DNA from: Marsupella aquatica
Taxonomy: Eukaryota > Marchantiophyta
DNA: 64,000 bases
Assembly: GCA_973895155.1 (NCBI GenBank)
Contig: OZ316898.1
Location: 9,796,001-9,860,000 of the forward strand
Reading direction: 5' to 3'
Made by a program: the position numbers and the translations under genes. Below the pieces are notes generated by a model. That model saw only the letters and a program-made list of their open reading frames with translations, was not told where the DNA came from and did no database searches. Below are positions 34,383 to 45,349 of this stretch, piece after piece (the stretch's first letter is position 1; every line of letters begins with the position of its first letter).

Positions 34383-35512
34383 GTGAAGAGGGCCCTCGAC
34401 AAGCGTATTCTCTCAGATCCAGAGTAACGATGCAGACCTCTGCTGATTCCACTTACACCCCCTGGGACACCAGTCTGTTTGCGAGATCGAGTACAGAACT
34501 GCCCTGGGGATGCAGGAACTGGTTCTCCCATTGAGTCCCACTGACGACTTATATCAATGAGATTTGAGGGATGGGACCGAGAAAAACTCACAAGGTCGAA
34601 GTTGCTGATTTAGACTCCGATGAAAGTCTAATGACAAAATGTCTTGCTGTGCAGTCAGAGTGATAATTTCGGCTCAACGTTTCAATTCCCATGGTTACTT
34701 TATGCCCCACTTGACTGCCTTAAAATATCCGTCAATGGCTGTACCGTGCTCTCAGGGTAGTTTCTCCCCGAGTCTTTCCTTCTGCAAGTACTCTGCAGGT
34801 GATGCCTGGTATGCAAGGTGTCATCGTACAAACTGTCTCCAATGATGGCCCCAGAAGTGTACCTGTTCTGAAGTTTGAAGAACCTACTGCATGCGTCGGT
34901 GAAAAGTGGTGATTGAGCAATCCATAACATCAGTAACTTGTGCTCGATCATTATAACGAGAATGCTAAACGAAGCCTGTATTCAATCGGTGACTTCTTCA
35001 AGTGTTTCCTTTTGGTTGAATGGATCATGATTGTTAGTGCAAAATTGTTTTCATTTTGATTGATGTTGTGAGGGCGAGAGGAGGGCAAGACAGTTGAGGA
35101 GCGGGGCATCCAAAGAAAAATAGAGCTTCCTAGATTTTGAGCCGTTTCACACATATTTCAATATTAAATACAATGTCTCAAAGGATTTTGAGTCCCTCTA
35201 ATTGGGCTGGTCGCCTTGGTTTTTATATCCACTACTTTTGCACTATCTCCTTAGAAAGACGTTGAAGTGACATCGACAGGCGGAGCTCGATGGAAGTGGC
35301 GATGGCGGCTTGGTCAAGGTTGATTGGGGCTTAGATGGGTAGTCGTAGAGAGCTTGGTCTGGCGTCGGCTCGCTTAGCTGACTCCCAGACATTGATGGAA
35401 AACACGGGTGCATATAGGAGCTTGGTGAAGGAATTGACAAGGACACTCGTATGGAGGAAAGGATGTACAGCAGGAGCTGACAAGTCAGCTGAAGGATGCA
35501 GAAGGAAACAAT
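34383..35512. other. gene-free upstream region of the ankyrin-PGG gene
   Basis: This should hold the promoter and 5' UTR of the minus-strand gene. A 66-codon plus-strand frame at 35335-35535 starts with ATG but is not recognisable. Confidence 0.45.
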
Positions 35513-35971
35513 ATGATGTCGTCAGGTTTTCATAAAGGCACGATAATTGAGCAATGTACGAAGGATCTGAACAGTCAGATGTTGGGAGGGGACTTGGTTA
35601 CTTGCGCAGGGCAGTCTGCTGCACATTTTGATTTTGTCAGTGTTCAGCAAGTAGAACCCGATGCTAAAGGGGCAGTTTCTGCACCTGGTACTGATTATGG
35701 CGAGGGCCAGGGACTGACGACTGGGCAGAACCACGAAGATCATAAAACAGGTACTGCTTCTTCCAGGGGAAACGAGAGGACCAAGGCTGGAGTCCGGGCT
35801 TATGTGGCACAAGATCGGTGGCAGGTGGCGGCTTCATCATTTTGCCATAGAACGGAGGTTGTGCAAAATCAGGACGAGGAGCAGGATTGGAGCCAGGATC
35901 CGGATTTTGAAGGGGGCCTCTTTTCCGACGACGATGCTGACGAGAACCCTCCCGACCACAATTTTGATTAG
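35513..35971 (+). CDS. hypothetical small acidic protein, 152 codons
   Basis: The frame opens with two ATG codons and ends in an acidic tail containing FSDDDADENPPDHNFD. It is rich in Asp, Glu, Gln and Gly and has no membrane segment or known motif. It overlaps the end of a 66-codon frame that starts at 35335, so the pair may be one two-exon gene or neither may be coding. It is unrecognised; the evidence is length and composition only. Confidence 0.3.
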   Translation: MMSSGFHKGTIIEQCTKDLNSQMLGGDLVTCAGQSAAHFDFVSVQQVEPDAKGAVSAPGTDYGEGQGLTTGQNHEDHKTGTASSRGNERTKAGVRAYVAQDRWQVAASSFCHRTEVVQNQDEEQDWSQDPDFEGGLFSDDDADENPPDHNFD

Positions 35972-37044
35972 TGTCCTACAGTGGACTTCGTGGGAAGATG
36001 ACAACGGAATGTGGCGATTCGTGAAAGATCTGGAGCAGCTTATTTTTTAGGTGCGAAACTTTTGCCAATTTCCACCTCCCCCAAAAGTGTTGGCCACTTT
36101 TAGCTAACATTTGCTATATTTTTTTAATGCCATTCGCCACTTTCCCACCTAATCATGGACCCTTAGAGCTGCTGACATTAGCCACACTGGCTAAAATTGA
36201 AAACCCTTAAAAAATACGCTGATCTGGAGGTCTCACCAGTCCACCCTAGAACCACAACACTGATCTGCTAACCAAGAAAGATGTTAGGACACTACTAACA
36301 TCTTCCGATCAGTCCAAACGGCCACTCAAAGCCACCTGCAAAAGACAAATTTTAAAGGACCACATGCAAGAGGGATCTAAACTTAGCAGAATGGCCGTGC
36401 TTGTGGGCCCTTCCTGTCAAACAATAACCGATTCTGCGAGTTCATGGCAAGCATATTGGCTTCTACTGCCTTCTGTTGCGAAAATTACCATCAGCCTCAG
36501 AACATTGGTCTTCCCCTTCAGACATCTCAGGAACCAATCTTGCTGGGTTAGCAGTCTAACGGGACAATCGGGTAAATTGAACGTGAGCTTGGATGCGATG
36601 AATAGCCATTTTGTTCATTCCTGGAGGAGCTGGAAAGATCAGTATGAAATTGGATAAGATTGCTCTCAAAGTTCCAAACAATGCACCCCTGATTATGAAT
36701 TCTTGACATCTGAATGAAGACCGCTTGGATGTATCCTTGTAAATTGCAAATTGCAAGATTCCAGTTCTAGTAGTTCCAAGAGGTCATAGTCTTATTGGTG
36801 TGCGGAATTTCTGATTGATTCTTCGATAGATTAGATACAGCAAGATTATAAAGTGGAAAATTGCGTAGCGTCCACAAAGCACTAAAAGGGCCGGGAGTCT
36901 TATTGATGTCTGAAATTTCTGTTTGGTTCTTTGACAGTGTACATTAAAAAAGATGTCAGAGTGGAAAATTGCATTCCCAGGAACACAACGAATGAGCCAT
37001 GACAAAATCCACCCACAAAGACTAGCGTATAGATACTCCAAGAC
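35972..37044. other. gene-free sequence
   Basis: Short frames only. The segment 36780-37000 contains a degenerate repeat on the minus strand, with two copies about 120 bases apart of a stretch containing TCTTATTGATG-like and GTGGAAAATTGC words. Confidence 0.45.
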
Positions 37045-37298
37045 ATGAGAAGATAAAGATACAAGTCCCATAGGATTAGCCAAGCCAGCTCCATCTCCCA
37101 CAACTTGGACACAGAAGAGCAACAGTACGTAGGCGGTTTAATGCAATAAAACAATGTATCCAATTCCCAACCATACATACGCCGGGGAACAAATAGGTCT
37201 GACAAATTTCACCATAGCACTTTCGAAAACTTTGATGACAACAATATTGTTAAGACCGCAGATTCTATTTTCAACCTCGAAAACTTTGATGTACAGAG

Positions 37299-39167
37299 TT
37301 ACTTTTTAAGCAAGGTTTTAATCTCTCCACTTTCTGCAAGTTCACTTATAATGTCTGCTCCCCCAACAAACTCTCCCTTTACATATAGTTGTGGAATTGT
37401 TGGCCAATTGCTGTACACCTTAATGGCTTCTCTCAGACCTGGGTTGTAGTGCTCGTCTAGTACATTCACAACCTCATAATCGGCACCGTGCTCATTCAAG
37501 ATAGTCAGAACACGATGAGAGAATCCACACTGAGGAGCAGTTCTGGTTCCTTTTATGAAAGCCACTACACGAATTTCCTTCACAATCTTATCAAGGAGCT
37601 CCGTAAGAGGGATGTTCAGCTCTTTGTGTGGACCTGGAGTCAACTTGAGCTCCGGCTTTGCTGCCCTATTCTTCCTCGTTGTCCACGTCGTCACTCCAGT
37701 GACATTCCCTGGGGGGGCTTCTCCAGTGGCTTCCACATGCCCTTGTACCCACTCTCTCCAGGCCTCCGTCAAAGCAGCCTTGTCTGGAGAATCCAACACA
37801 GCTACCTGTAGAAGATCATTTAGAGTCCAGTACGCCAGAAATCAGTGTATGCAAAGAGACTCATAAGTCGATCGACAATACAGTAGGACTAAAAATAATA
37901 TCCAAAAAAGGCTCGTCAAGAAAACCTACAGATTTCTAAGACAGCTCTGAACAGTGAATGCCACAGATCTTCCACATAATCTTCGCTGATTTTTAATTTC
38001 ATTGGGCCTTTCTAACAGCAGGAAACAGCCTCTCAAGAAAACTTACAGTTTCCCAAGACAGCTCTGAACAGTGAATGCGACAAATCTTCGACATAATCTT
38101 CGCCCACTTTTATTTTCGTTGAGCCTCACCAAACAGCAGGACAGTTTAAGCCAAAGGCGTGGGGCTGTCTCAGAGAAGAGGCCAATTAACCTGGGACACG
38201 CAACCGTTTGCCTCGAGTGGGATAACGAAAGGAGATGGAGCCTCTGAGTCTAGTCCTCTGTAGCCTACCAAAGATAGATGTCTAGACGTGTGGACGCTCC
38301 GGAGTCCAGGATTGTAGAGACTCTCGGGTTGTTGCCCACTCTAATCGGGTATTTGATGTAAATCTAATGACCAACGATTGTGGAGAGCCTCAGGTTGTTG
38401 CCCACTCAAATCGGGCATTTGACGTAAATGTAACATGACCAAACGTTTAGGAGATTGAAATCTTCAATTCGGTAATTTTCCTCTGAAGAGAAAAGAGAAA
38501 AAAAGGACAGAAACTTGGAGACCCTAAATTTATCTCGGAAGCTAGAACAGCTTGGAATTCTAATTGAGGCCCAGCCTAGGAGAAGGTACTTGTTTTAGAA
38601 TTAGGAATCGTCCAATTTCTATTCTGCGAATTTTTGACGTGATTGCCTCGCAGTGGACGTCAAACAAACACCATACATCCATCCATGTTATCGTGAGCAG
38701 CACTCTCTACCAAGAGAGGGACGCACCTTGACAGAGCCGCACAGATCCGGCAAGTCCTGCAGATGGGTCTGGACGCTTGCCGAAATTCGTCGAGAGATGC
38801 CCACATACTGCAGCTTGCCTGCCTTGTCATAAACGGCATATACGCCCGCTGCAGCTGCGACGTCCTTGCCGGGATCGCCGCCTGATGTGAGATCCACAGC
38901 TTCTACTTCGTCGAGCTTCTTCAATGCTGCCAAGCAGACCCCCAAACCCCTACGATTTGTGCTCCTAACCCCAAGCGCAAAATTGGAATTCTTCCTCAAA
39001 TTCGCCTTCTGGCTGATGCCTTTCAGCGTGTTGCCGCTGTTGAGACCATCATGCTTGAAGCACAGACAAGACGGGCCAGCCTGCGGCCAACTAGAGCAGG
39101 AAGTGGTTGTGATGGCGGTGGACATGCATGTGGCAGTTGGCACGGATATAGCCATTACCATCGCCAT
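37299..39167 (-). CDS. GRXS16: GRXS16-type plastid monothiol glutaredoxin with GIY-YIG-like domain, intact copy
   Basis: Exon 1 is 39167-38727 (147 codons, donor GTGCGT). Exon 2 is 37805-37299, in phase, giving 315 residues. The first 70 or so residues are Ser/Thr/Arg-rich, a likely chloroplast transit peptide. The GIY-YIG-like fold begins at about residue 108 (GVYAVYDKAGKLQYVGIS) and runs through LCGSVKV. The glutaredoxin domain has the monothiol CGFS motif at about 240, KGTRTAPQ before it, and the glutathione-site segment WPTIPQLYVKGEFVGG. Arabidopsis GRXS16 has the same fusion, binds a [2Fe-2S] cluster and acts in plastid Fe-S delivery and redox regulation. The gene is divergent to the IPMI pseudogene. 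No lesions are seen, whereas the duplicate at 54184-56034 is broken. Confidence 0.95.
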
Positions 39168-40595
39168 GACTGGCTAACCAGCACCTAATTGCTCTACTCG
39201 CTCGTCTACGCTCTCTAGTATCAACCGAAAACCTACCACTGAGACTTGGCAAACAAGAATGCCAAGTCTTGTACCGTCGTCGTTATGAAATCAGTGGATG
39301 GACTCCCAGCCACGCAGAAGCACAGAACCCCCGTTACGAAACAAGAAAATGGATGCTTACTAAGTGTTATTAATTAACCAGGTGGAATCCGTGTCAGCAG
39401 GTACTTCTCACGAAAGTTCTATCCATGAACTATGGTCCTTGCAGGTGACCTCCCCGAATCATCCTCCTTTTGAAATCACTAGTGTTTACAAACGCACTGC
39501 ATTCATGTTTCCAATTTCTGTGTTTCAACGCTTGCCTTCATTGGATGAACTTACTCTCCAATGGCTCAAAATCATTTTGCTGCACGAGAGCTACAGTTCA
39601 GCCCAGATGGATTTATTTAGTTATGGGCTCCACTACTACTGGAACGACGACAGAGAAAACTTAATTCCACTAATATACGGGATGGAACTTCAAACGTTGG
39701 TGCGCCAACCCGGATTCGCGGGTGCTGTCGGCTTATTGGGCCGTCACTGAGTTGTGGGCACTCGTAATCCGACGTGTCCCCATGGTGTAAGGGTCTAATC
39801 GACGGCTACATAAGTGTTCACTTCGCAAGAGAGCACTTTGACCGTCCATTTACCCAGGCAATGAGCCAGTCTTTCAAAGAATTTCGGTACAGGGTAGAAA
39901 GGAAAGGAGCAATTTACTAAAAGACAATAATGGAGATATTTATTCTACCCAGGGTTTCTTCAACGAGTCACATCTATTTACGGTGGAGCTTTTCAGTAGA
40001 AGACTAGAAGGGTTTCAGAGAACGACTCTGAAGCTTCCTCTGTTGCTTCCTTCGTGCTCTTTGCATTCACGGAACGCTCGTCGAGACTCTCAGAGCTCAA
40101 CCTCTGTGTAGATCTCAGTTTAGACTGCAGAGTGAGGGCCAGCTCTACTATTAGTCAGGACCGTCTTACCATTGTCTCCGGCAACTGGAGTCGTCGTCCT
40201 CGCCAGTTGGCCAGTTCGTCTGATTTTCAATTTCAACTCCGGCCAGTGGCCACCTTTGGATCGAAGGTATTTCTTCCTCTGGCATCGAAATCCGCTTCAA
40301 TCCACTTGGAGAAGTGCTCCACCATAACCAAAACATAACGGTTATGTCGTTGGGTAAGAGGCAATGGACCAACAGGTCTCCATTAATTTCTGTGCATGGC
40401 ACACCAACGCTCAGGACCTGCAAGACCTTGAAGACAACCTCTCCAAGTAACATTACTGAGTATTTACTGTAGTTCCTCATCAATCCCGGATTCTTATCTA
40501 CCAGTCTTCTTCAGCAACGTCATAAGTAGTAGTAGTAGTAATTGTAGTCGAAGGAATCTCTGTAAAACGTTGGTGAGGAGACTGAAAAACCGCCA
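39168..40595. promoter_or_regulatory. divergent intergenic region between GRXS16 and the IPMI pseudogene
   Basis: This 1.4 kb separates the two divergent start codons and is similar in arrangement to 56035-57525. Both promoters should lie here. Individual elements cannot be assigned by eye. An 88-128 codon frame at 39364-39750 has degenerate counterparts in block 2 and is not recognised. Confidence 0.45.
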
Positions 40596-41400
40596 ATGAC
40601 GACAGCAGCAGGATCCATAGCTACCCTGCTGAAGAGTTTATCGAAGAGCTCATCCTCCGGTGGGAAACTAGTGGGAGCGGACAGCACGTGGTCCACTCTC
40701 CCAGCCCTTACCCAAACGGTGCCCAAGAGGAGAAATGCGGAACCAGCCCGGCCGAGCATGGAGATGCCCAGGAGGCGAATCCATTCCACAGCATCTGCCA
40801 CAAGAAGGGTCATTGCAGCATCAGGGTTGGGCTTGGCAGAGGAGGGGACGGGGGACAAATAGGCTCAGGGGAAAGTAATTCATGCAAGTGCTTCGTGGCT
40901 GGTGACAACATTGACACATAATAGATTATTCCCGCTGAATACCTGACTCTGGTCCCATCCAAGTGAATACGAGAAGCTCGGAAGCTATGCCATGATAGGG
41001 CTCCCTCCCCACCATGGCAAATTCATTGAAGATGGCATGACCAAGACAGAGTATCATGATTGCCGGAGCCAACTTTGGCTGTGGGTCATCTCGGGAGCAG
41101 GCTCCAGTTGCCATGGGAGCTGCTGGAATCAGGGCAGTGGTCGCTTAGTCGTATGCCAGAATTTGCTTCAGGAACTCGGTGGCTACCGGAGAGCCCTATC
41201 CTGTGGAGGCCGAGGACAGAGATTGTGATGACAACAAAATTGGGGATTTGGTGTCCGTAGACTTAGGTCAGAATGTTCTTATTAATCACACTTACGGTAA
41301 GCAGTTCAACCGCATCCCCATTAAGGATGCTGGTCCTGTGATTGATGCTGGGGGAATCTTCAACTTTGCTCGGGCCTCTGGAATGATTGCTGCTGCCTAG
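40596..41400 (+). pseudogene. isopropylmalate isomerase small subunit, degenerate copy
   Basis: The frame matches the intact gene at 57526-58347 from the start codon through GLGLAEEG, then meets TAG at 40860-40862. A one-base deletion follows near 40884 (CATGCAAG against CATGGCAAG), two adjacent stop codons at about 40919-40924, a five-base deletion near 40964 and a TAG at 41146-41148. The last 60 codons, ending in FARASGMIAAA, are still well preserved. The number of lesions rules out function. The partner glutaredoxin on the other side of the shared promoter region is intact. Confidence 0.93.
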
Positions 41401-41849
41401 GAGAGCAATTGTTTTTTCATTCAGATGGACAGAGAAACTGAAATAGGGTAAGAGAGAATGACGAGGGATCGGGATAGGGATGGGAAAGTGGAGTTATTTG
41501 TCTATAATTCACATGGATGGACTGTTAGTCAAGGATGGAGCGGGAGTCATCCCGTTGCAAATTGAAATCACAGTGCCATATAGTACGAGTGTGTCTGTGA
41601 GTGAGTAGTGAGTAAGTGAGTGAGTCAGAGGCTTCAATGTGACATGTTTTCAGCAACAAATAATTTTTGTCTCCAGATCTTTGGTCTACAAAAGGAGCAA
41701 GAGGACAGCATGGTAGGGAGGTTCTTTATGTACCCCACAGGCGAGCTCAAATCTTTCTGGGAATAAAATCTGGGCTGGGGTTTTGTGAGAAAAGGGTCTG
41801 CGAATTGACGTGTTTCCATTGAGGAAACTTTGAGATGGGCTGTGCTCGA

Positions 41850-42110
41850 TTGAATTTTTGTCTAGAATCGTTAATTACTTCGTACACACTGAGAAATTAT
41901 CAATTCAATGGAGAGTTGGTAGAAGGGTCGTCCTTGAAACCATTGAACCAATAGACCTTCCAATGGATGTACAAAATTCTGTATCTAGTCTGGAAGATCT
42001 GGAAGTGTAATAGGAATATTATAACCTCATTAGGGCACATATGATAGATCAGAACTCCGGCCTACTGCACATAGTTTGGACTTTTGACTAGCTCTATGAC
42101 TGCACTCTCG
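41850..42110 (+). pseudogene. degenerate counterpart of the exon-like segment at 59187-59394
   Basis: The sequence aligns by eye to 59150-59440 but has several in-frame stops (for example CCAATAGACC against CCACTAGACC and GAAGTGTAATAGG against GAAGTGTTGTATA). If the block 2 segment is an exon, this is its dead copy. Confidence 0.4.
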
Positions 42111-42557
42111 TTTAGGGTGGCTCTTACGACAGAAATTTGTTTCTATAGAGCCTGTTGCCATGTCTGGATTATGAACAGCTGCAGAGCTAAATGAGAATCT
42201 TAAATTCCAACCTCTTACTTGGATTGAGCTGGGAAGTGCAACTGGAAATTTTTAGAATGTTTCGCACTCGAGAATTGAATATGAATTAAAATATCAGCTC
42301 TCAGTGCCAATACTGTAGCCTGTTTCAATCTTTTGCCGTCCAGCGTGCTTGAAGATCTTTCAATGATTTTAGGTTTGCTTGAGCTTCTACTAACGCTACA
42401 TGGTAGTCTTCTGATTGTGTATCCTCTTCTAATTGTATCTATCCAGCTTCCGCTTCTCACGGTTCCGACTTCACCCCTGCTATCTGTTATGTTCCTGCTC
42501 TTAAACCACACCTGCCCATATAAAAGCCTCATTCCCTCCCTCACTACTCCTCATTCC

Positions 42558-42737
42558 TGTCCTGTGAACAGTGTCTCACCATAAAAGGTGGAGCACTTGC
42601 CAGTAAAAGGCTTTGCACTCACCATCTTTTGTGAAGCTCAAGCCCACTGTCCTGTGAACAGCGTCTCACCATAAAAGGTGGAGCACTTGCCAGTAAAAGG
42701 CTTTGCACTCACCATGTTTTGTGGAGCTCAAGCCATT
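42558..42737 (+). repeat. 90-base tandem duplication
   Basis: Two adjacent units start TGTCCTGTGAACAG at 42558 and 42648 and contain CACCATAAAAGGTGGAGC and GCCAGTAAAAGGCTTTGCAC. They differ at four or five positions. Confidence 0.93.
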
Positions 42738-43711
42738 CCTGAACCTGTGCACTTTTTAATGAAAGCTACAGGTAACCCGAAGCTCTTTGTAGGGGTAGGT
42801 GTGGCTTTAAAAGTCCCTTAAACAACAGGAGAATGTCATCCAAGCTAGTTATGAAAGGTTGCATCGAATTGAGGACTAATTACTGCTGCGTGATAAGCAC
42901 TTATTGTCGACTGAATCTTATCACTAACTTTCAAGGCATTTAATAGTGGGCTCGCTACAACGCAATTTATCTCCTAGAGTTTTGCTCCGTTCAGGAGTGT
43001 CTTCAACAGCCTGGATTAGAATATGAGAAGAGGTATTGGAACAAAAAGGTGTCCTAAGCGTTAGTTGAATTAGTTTGATTGGATCAGCTCGTCATCAGGA
43101 CGATGCCCTTTCGATCAGGACTCTCCACAAGGTTCCACGAGCTCTCTTCTGTAGGTATGCACTTCCTGATGTGACCAAGTTCGATGTACAGTTGCCCAGC
43201 AAACATCGGACCTGATACGAAGCTAGTTAGCAATGATACATCTGTGTAAGCTTAGTGTAGCTCTTCTGTGTATGTCAAAACTGTATGTGCCCACGAAAGA
43301 ATGAATTTATTTGCAAATCCAATGGAGAGGACTAGAATTTACATGAAACAGAAGATGGCCAAGATGGCATCATTCAGAAGCTATGACATAAGCTAATCGA
43401 TGTACTGCGAAGACATGCAGCCTGTGTGGACTTCAAACTATACACAAGTTAGCTCACGGTTCCTAGTGATCTGCTGCAGAGTAGCAAGATAAGCGCTTCA
43501 AGATGAAATTCTCGAAGGACTTTTAAAAAGGCAATGCAGAGTGCTTCTTAAGGTTCATCTGACATCAGAAGCAAGTGGGAAAGTCAAATTGATGTCTAGA
43601 TCGAATATCTGCGGAATGGGCTGAATGAATCGAAATTACTTTACTGATCTACGGAATTATATGTACACAATATAGCTGACTTTGTTTTCAAACGGAGCAT
43701 TCTAATCCACA
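42738..43711. other. gene-free sequence
   Basis: No coding frame or RNA gene is supported here. Part of this may be the 3' UTR of the minus-strand hydrolase. Confidence 0.5.
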
Positions 43712-45349
43712 TTATACACTATTACTATCCGGTTCGCTGTCGGTAACTGGTGGAGTATACCAAATTTGTGGTGCTGCAGCCCTGATGAACTCAGTAAGCT
43801 TTCCGATAACTACAAAATCGTTCTCATCCCTTGCTTTACAAACCGCAAAATGATCAGCAGTTCTATCAATGTAGGAATCATCAACATATTGTGTGGCCGA
43901 ATATTCCCCTACAACGACTTTGGCATTAAAACCCTGCAATATAAAATTCCAAAGAAAAGTCAGTTCAGGTTTGGAAACTGCTTCATGGGGATTCCAATTT
44001 ACAGCTCAACTATTTGCTAAACCAAAATCTCTTCAGCTGGTGATGCAAAACTTAACGGGTCTGCTCCAATTTGCATTGAAGTTAGTTTAAATGAACATAC
44101 GAACTACCTATTGACTGTCGCTTACAATCAAGTTCTCGGGTGAAATTGCAAATGAGAAAGAATGAAAGTTTACTTCGAGTTGGAAGAGAAAGTTTTGAAG
44201 GCATCTAAAGTCGGCCTCATCTTAGTGGTCGTCTCAAGGAAACTAACATTTTAGTTCGAGTAGAAAGATTGTCTGCGAGCCTCACCTGATAGGTCGTCTC
44301 CCGACCTTCCACCACCGCGTAGGACCGCGATTTTGAGATCTTTTGTTGTTTTCTAAACAATTCGTTTATCCTTGCCCTCTTGTTATCTGCCGTTTTGAGA
44401 AGTCCCAGGATGGGACTCGTGTCTACCAGTTTACCTGCAAACTCTGTGAGCCTTGAGTCTGCTACCTCAGAACCTGCATGCGGGGTAGCGTAATAAAACG
44501 CTCCTTTAAAGCTTCCCAGAAATGTTCGAATTTTATCGATGCATTGCTGGTGGTCCCCACCTTCTTTCATACTTAGCTGTTTTACAGCAGAAAGAATGAA
44601 CTGCTTCATTACAATCCCACCCAGACTGTGTCCCACAAGGAAAACTGGGCGATTATGACCTATGTCAATGTTGCTATCTAGTATATCACTGACCAGATTT
44701 CCCCCAAGGTTATACATATCCAATTGGCCTTCAGGTCGTGTTGCACTAGAATTGTATGAGATGGATAGTATACGCGCATTAGGAAGTCTCTTTCTGAGCC
44801 AGTCCTTTGGCCAAACCACCGTACTGTCATTTCTGGCTAGCCAAGTCTTCCAAAATGCATCTTCAAAATCACCAATCTGGAGACCGTGGAAAAATATTAT
44901 GTCCACATCAGGTAACGGAGGAGAGCAAAATTGCCAAACCGAGTCGTTGAGCTGCGCTTTCAGAAAACATGCATTGTGTCAGTTTTTTTGAAAACCCAAC
45001 CCTTGCAAGGCAAGAACTCTCGCAACCTAATTCTACCTAAAGCGTCCAATCTAATGGATTAAGGTGCCAATTAAATTCCATTCCTTTTTCAAGTGCGATA
45101 CACTCTCGTGGTACTAGGAGAGACGGTTCACGGAGTAGACTTAGCTCTATTACGAAACTGACTCCTAATTACTAATTCTAAGATGCATAAATTTCAAGTT
45201 GCCAATGGAACAACGAAGATGCCAATTTAAGATGGACACTGACGTTACTGATCACTAACCTGGGTTATGCCCTTAGGTGGGGCTGCCTCGTGAGGCCCAG
45301 CGGTGCCCGTAGCCAGGTGCAAAACTGCAGACAATGAAAAGTCATGCAT
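43712..45349 (-). CDS. SERAC1-like alpha/beta hydrolase, copy with canonical Ser nucleophile
   Basis: Exons: 45349-45260 (or a shorter exon starting after CTGCAG at about 45329), 44951-44286 and 43933-43712. The last two join in phase 0 through CAG/GGT. The total is about 325 residues if translation starts at the ATG at 45349-45347; an upstream exon is possible because the CTGCAG acceptor is shared with the paralogue. DIIFFHGLQ is the oxyanion-side strand, WPKDWL follows, and GHSLGG holds the nucleophile Ser (AGT at 44627-44625). RTADHF in the last exon carries the probable catalytic His. Human SERAC1 has the same HG...WP.DWL...GHS/MGG order and acts in phospholipid remodelling; plant members are uncharacterised. 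The gene is divergent from its paralogue at 48288. Confidence 0.8.

Larger units (their letters stand above)
37045..42317 (+). repeat. segmental duplication block 1 (paired with 53948-59612)
   Basis: Collinear similarity to block 2 begins near ACAAGTCCCATAGGATTAGC and ends near ATATCAGCTCTCAGTGCCAA. It covers both exons and the intron of the glutaredoxin, the divergent promoter region, the IPMI gene and a downstream exon-like segment. The blocks lie in the same orientation with about 11.6 kb between them. They contain introns and intergenic DNA, so the copying was at DNA level. Confidence 0.9.
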
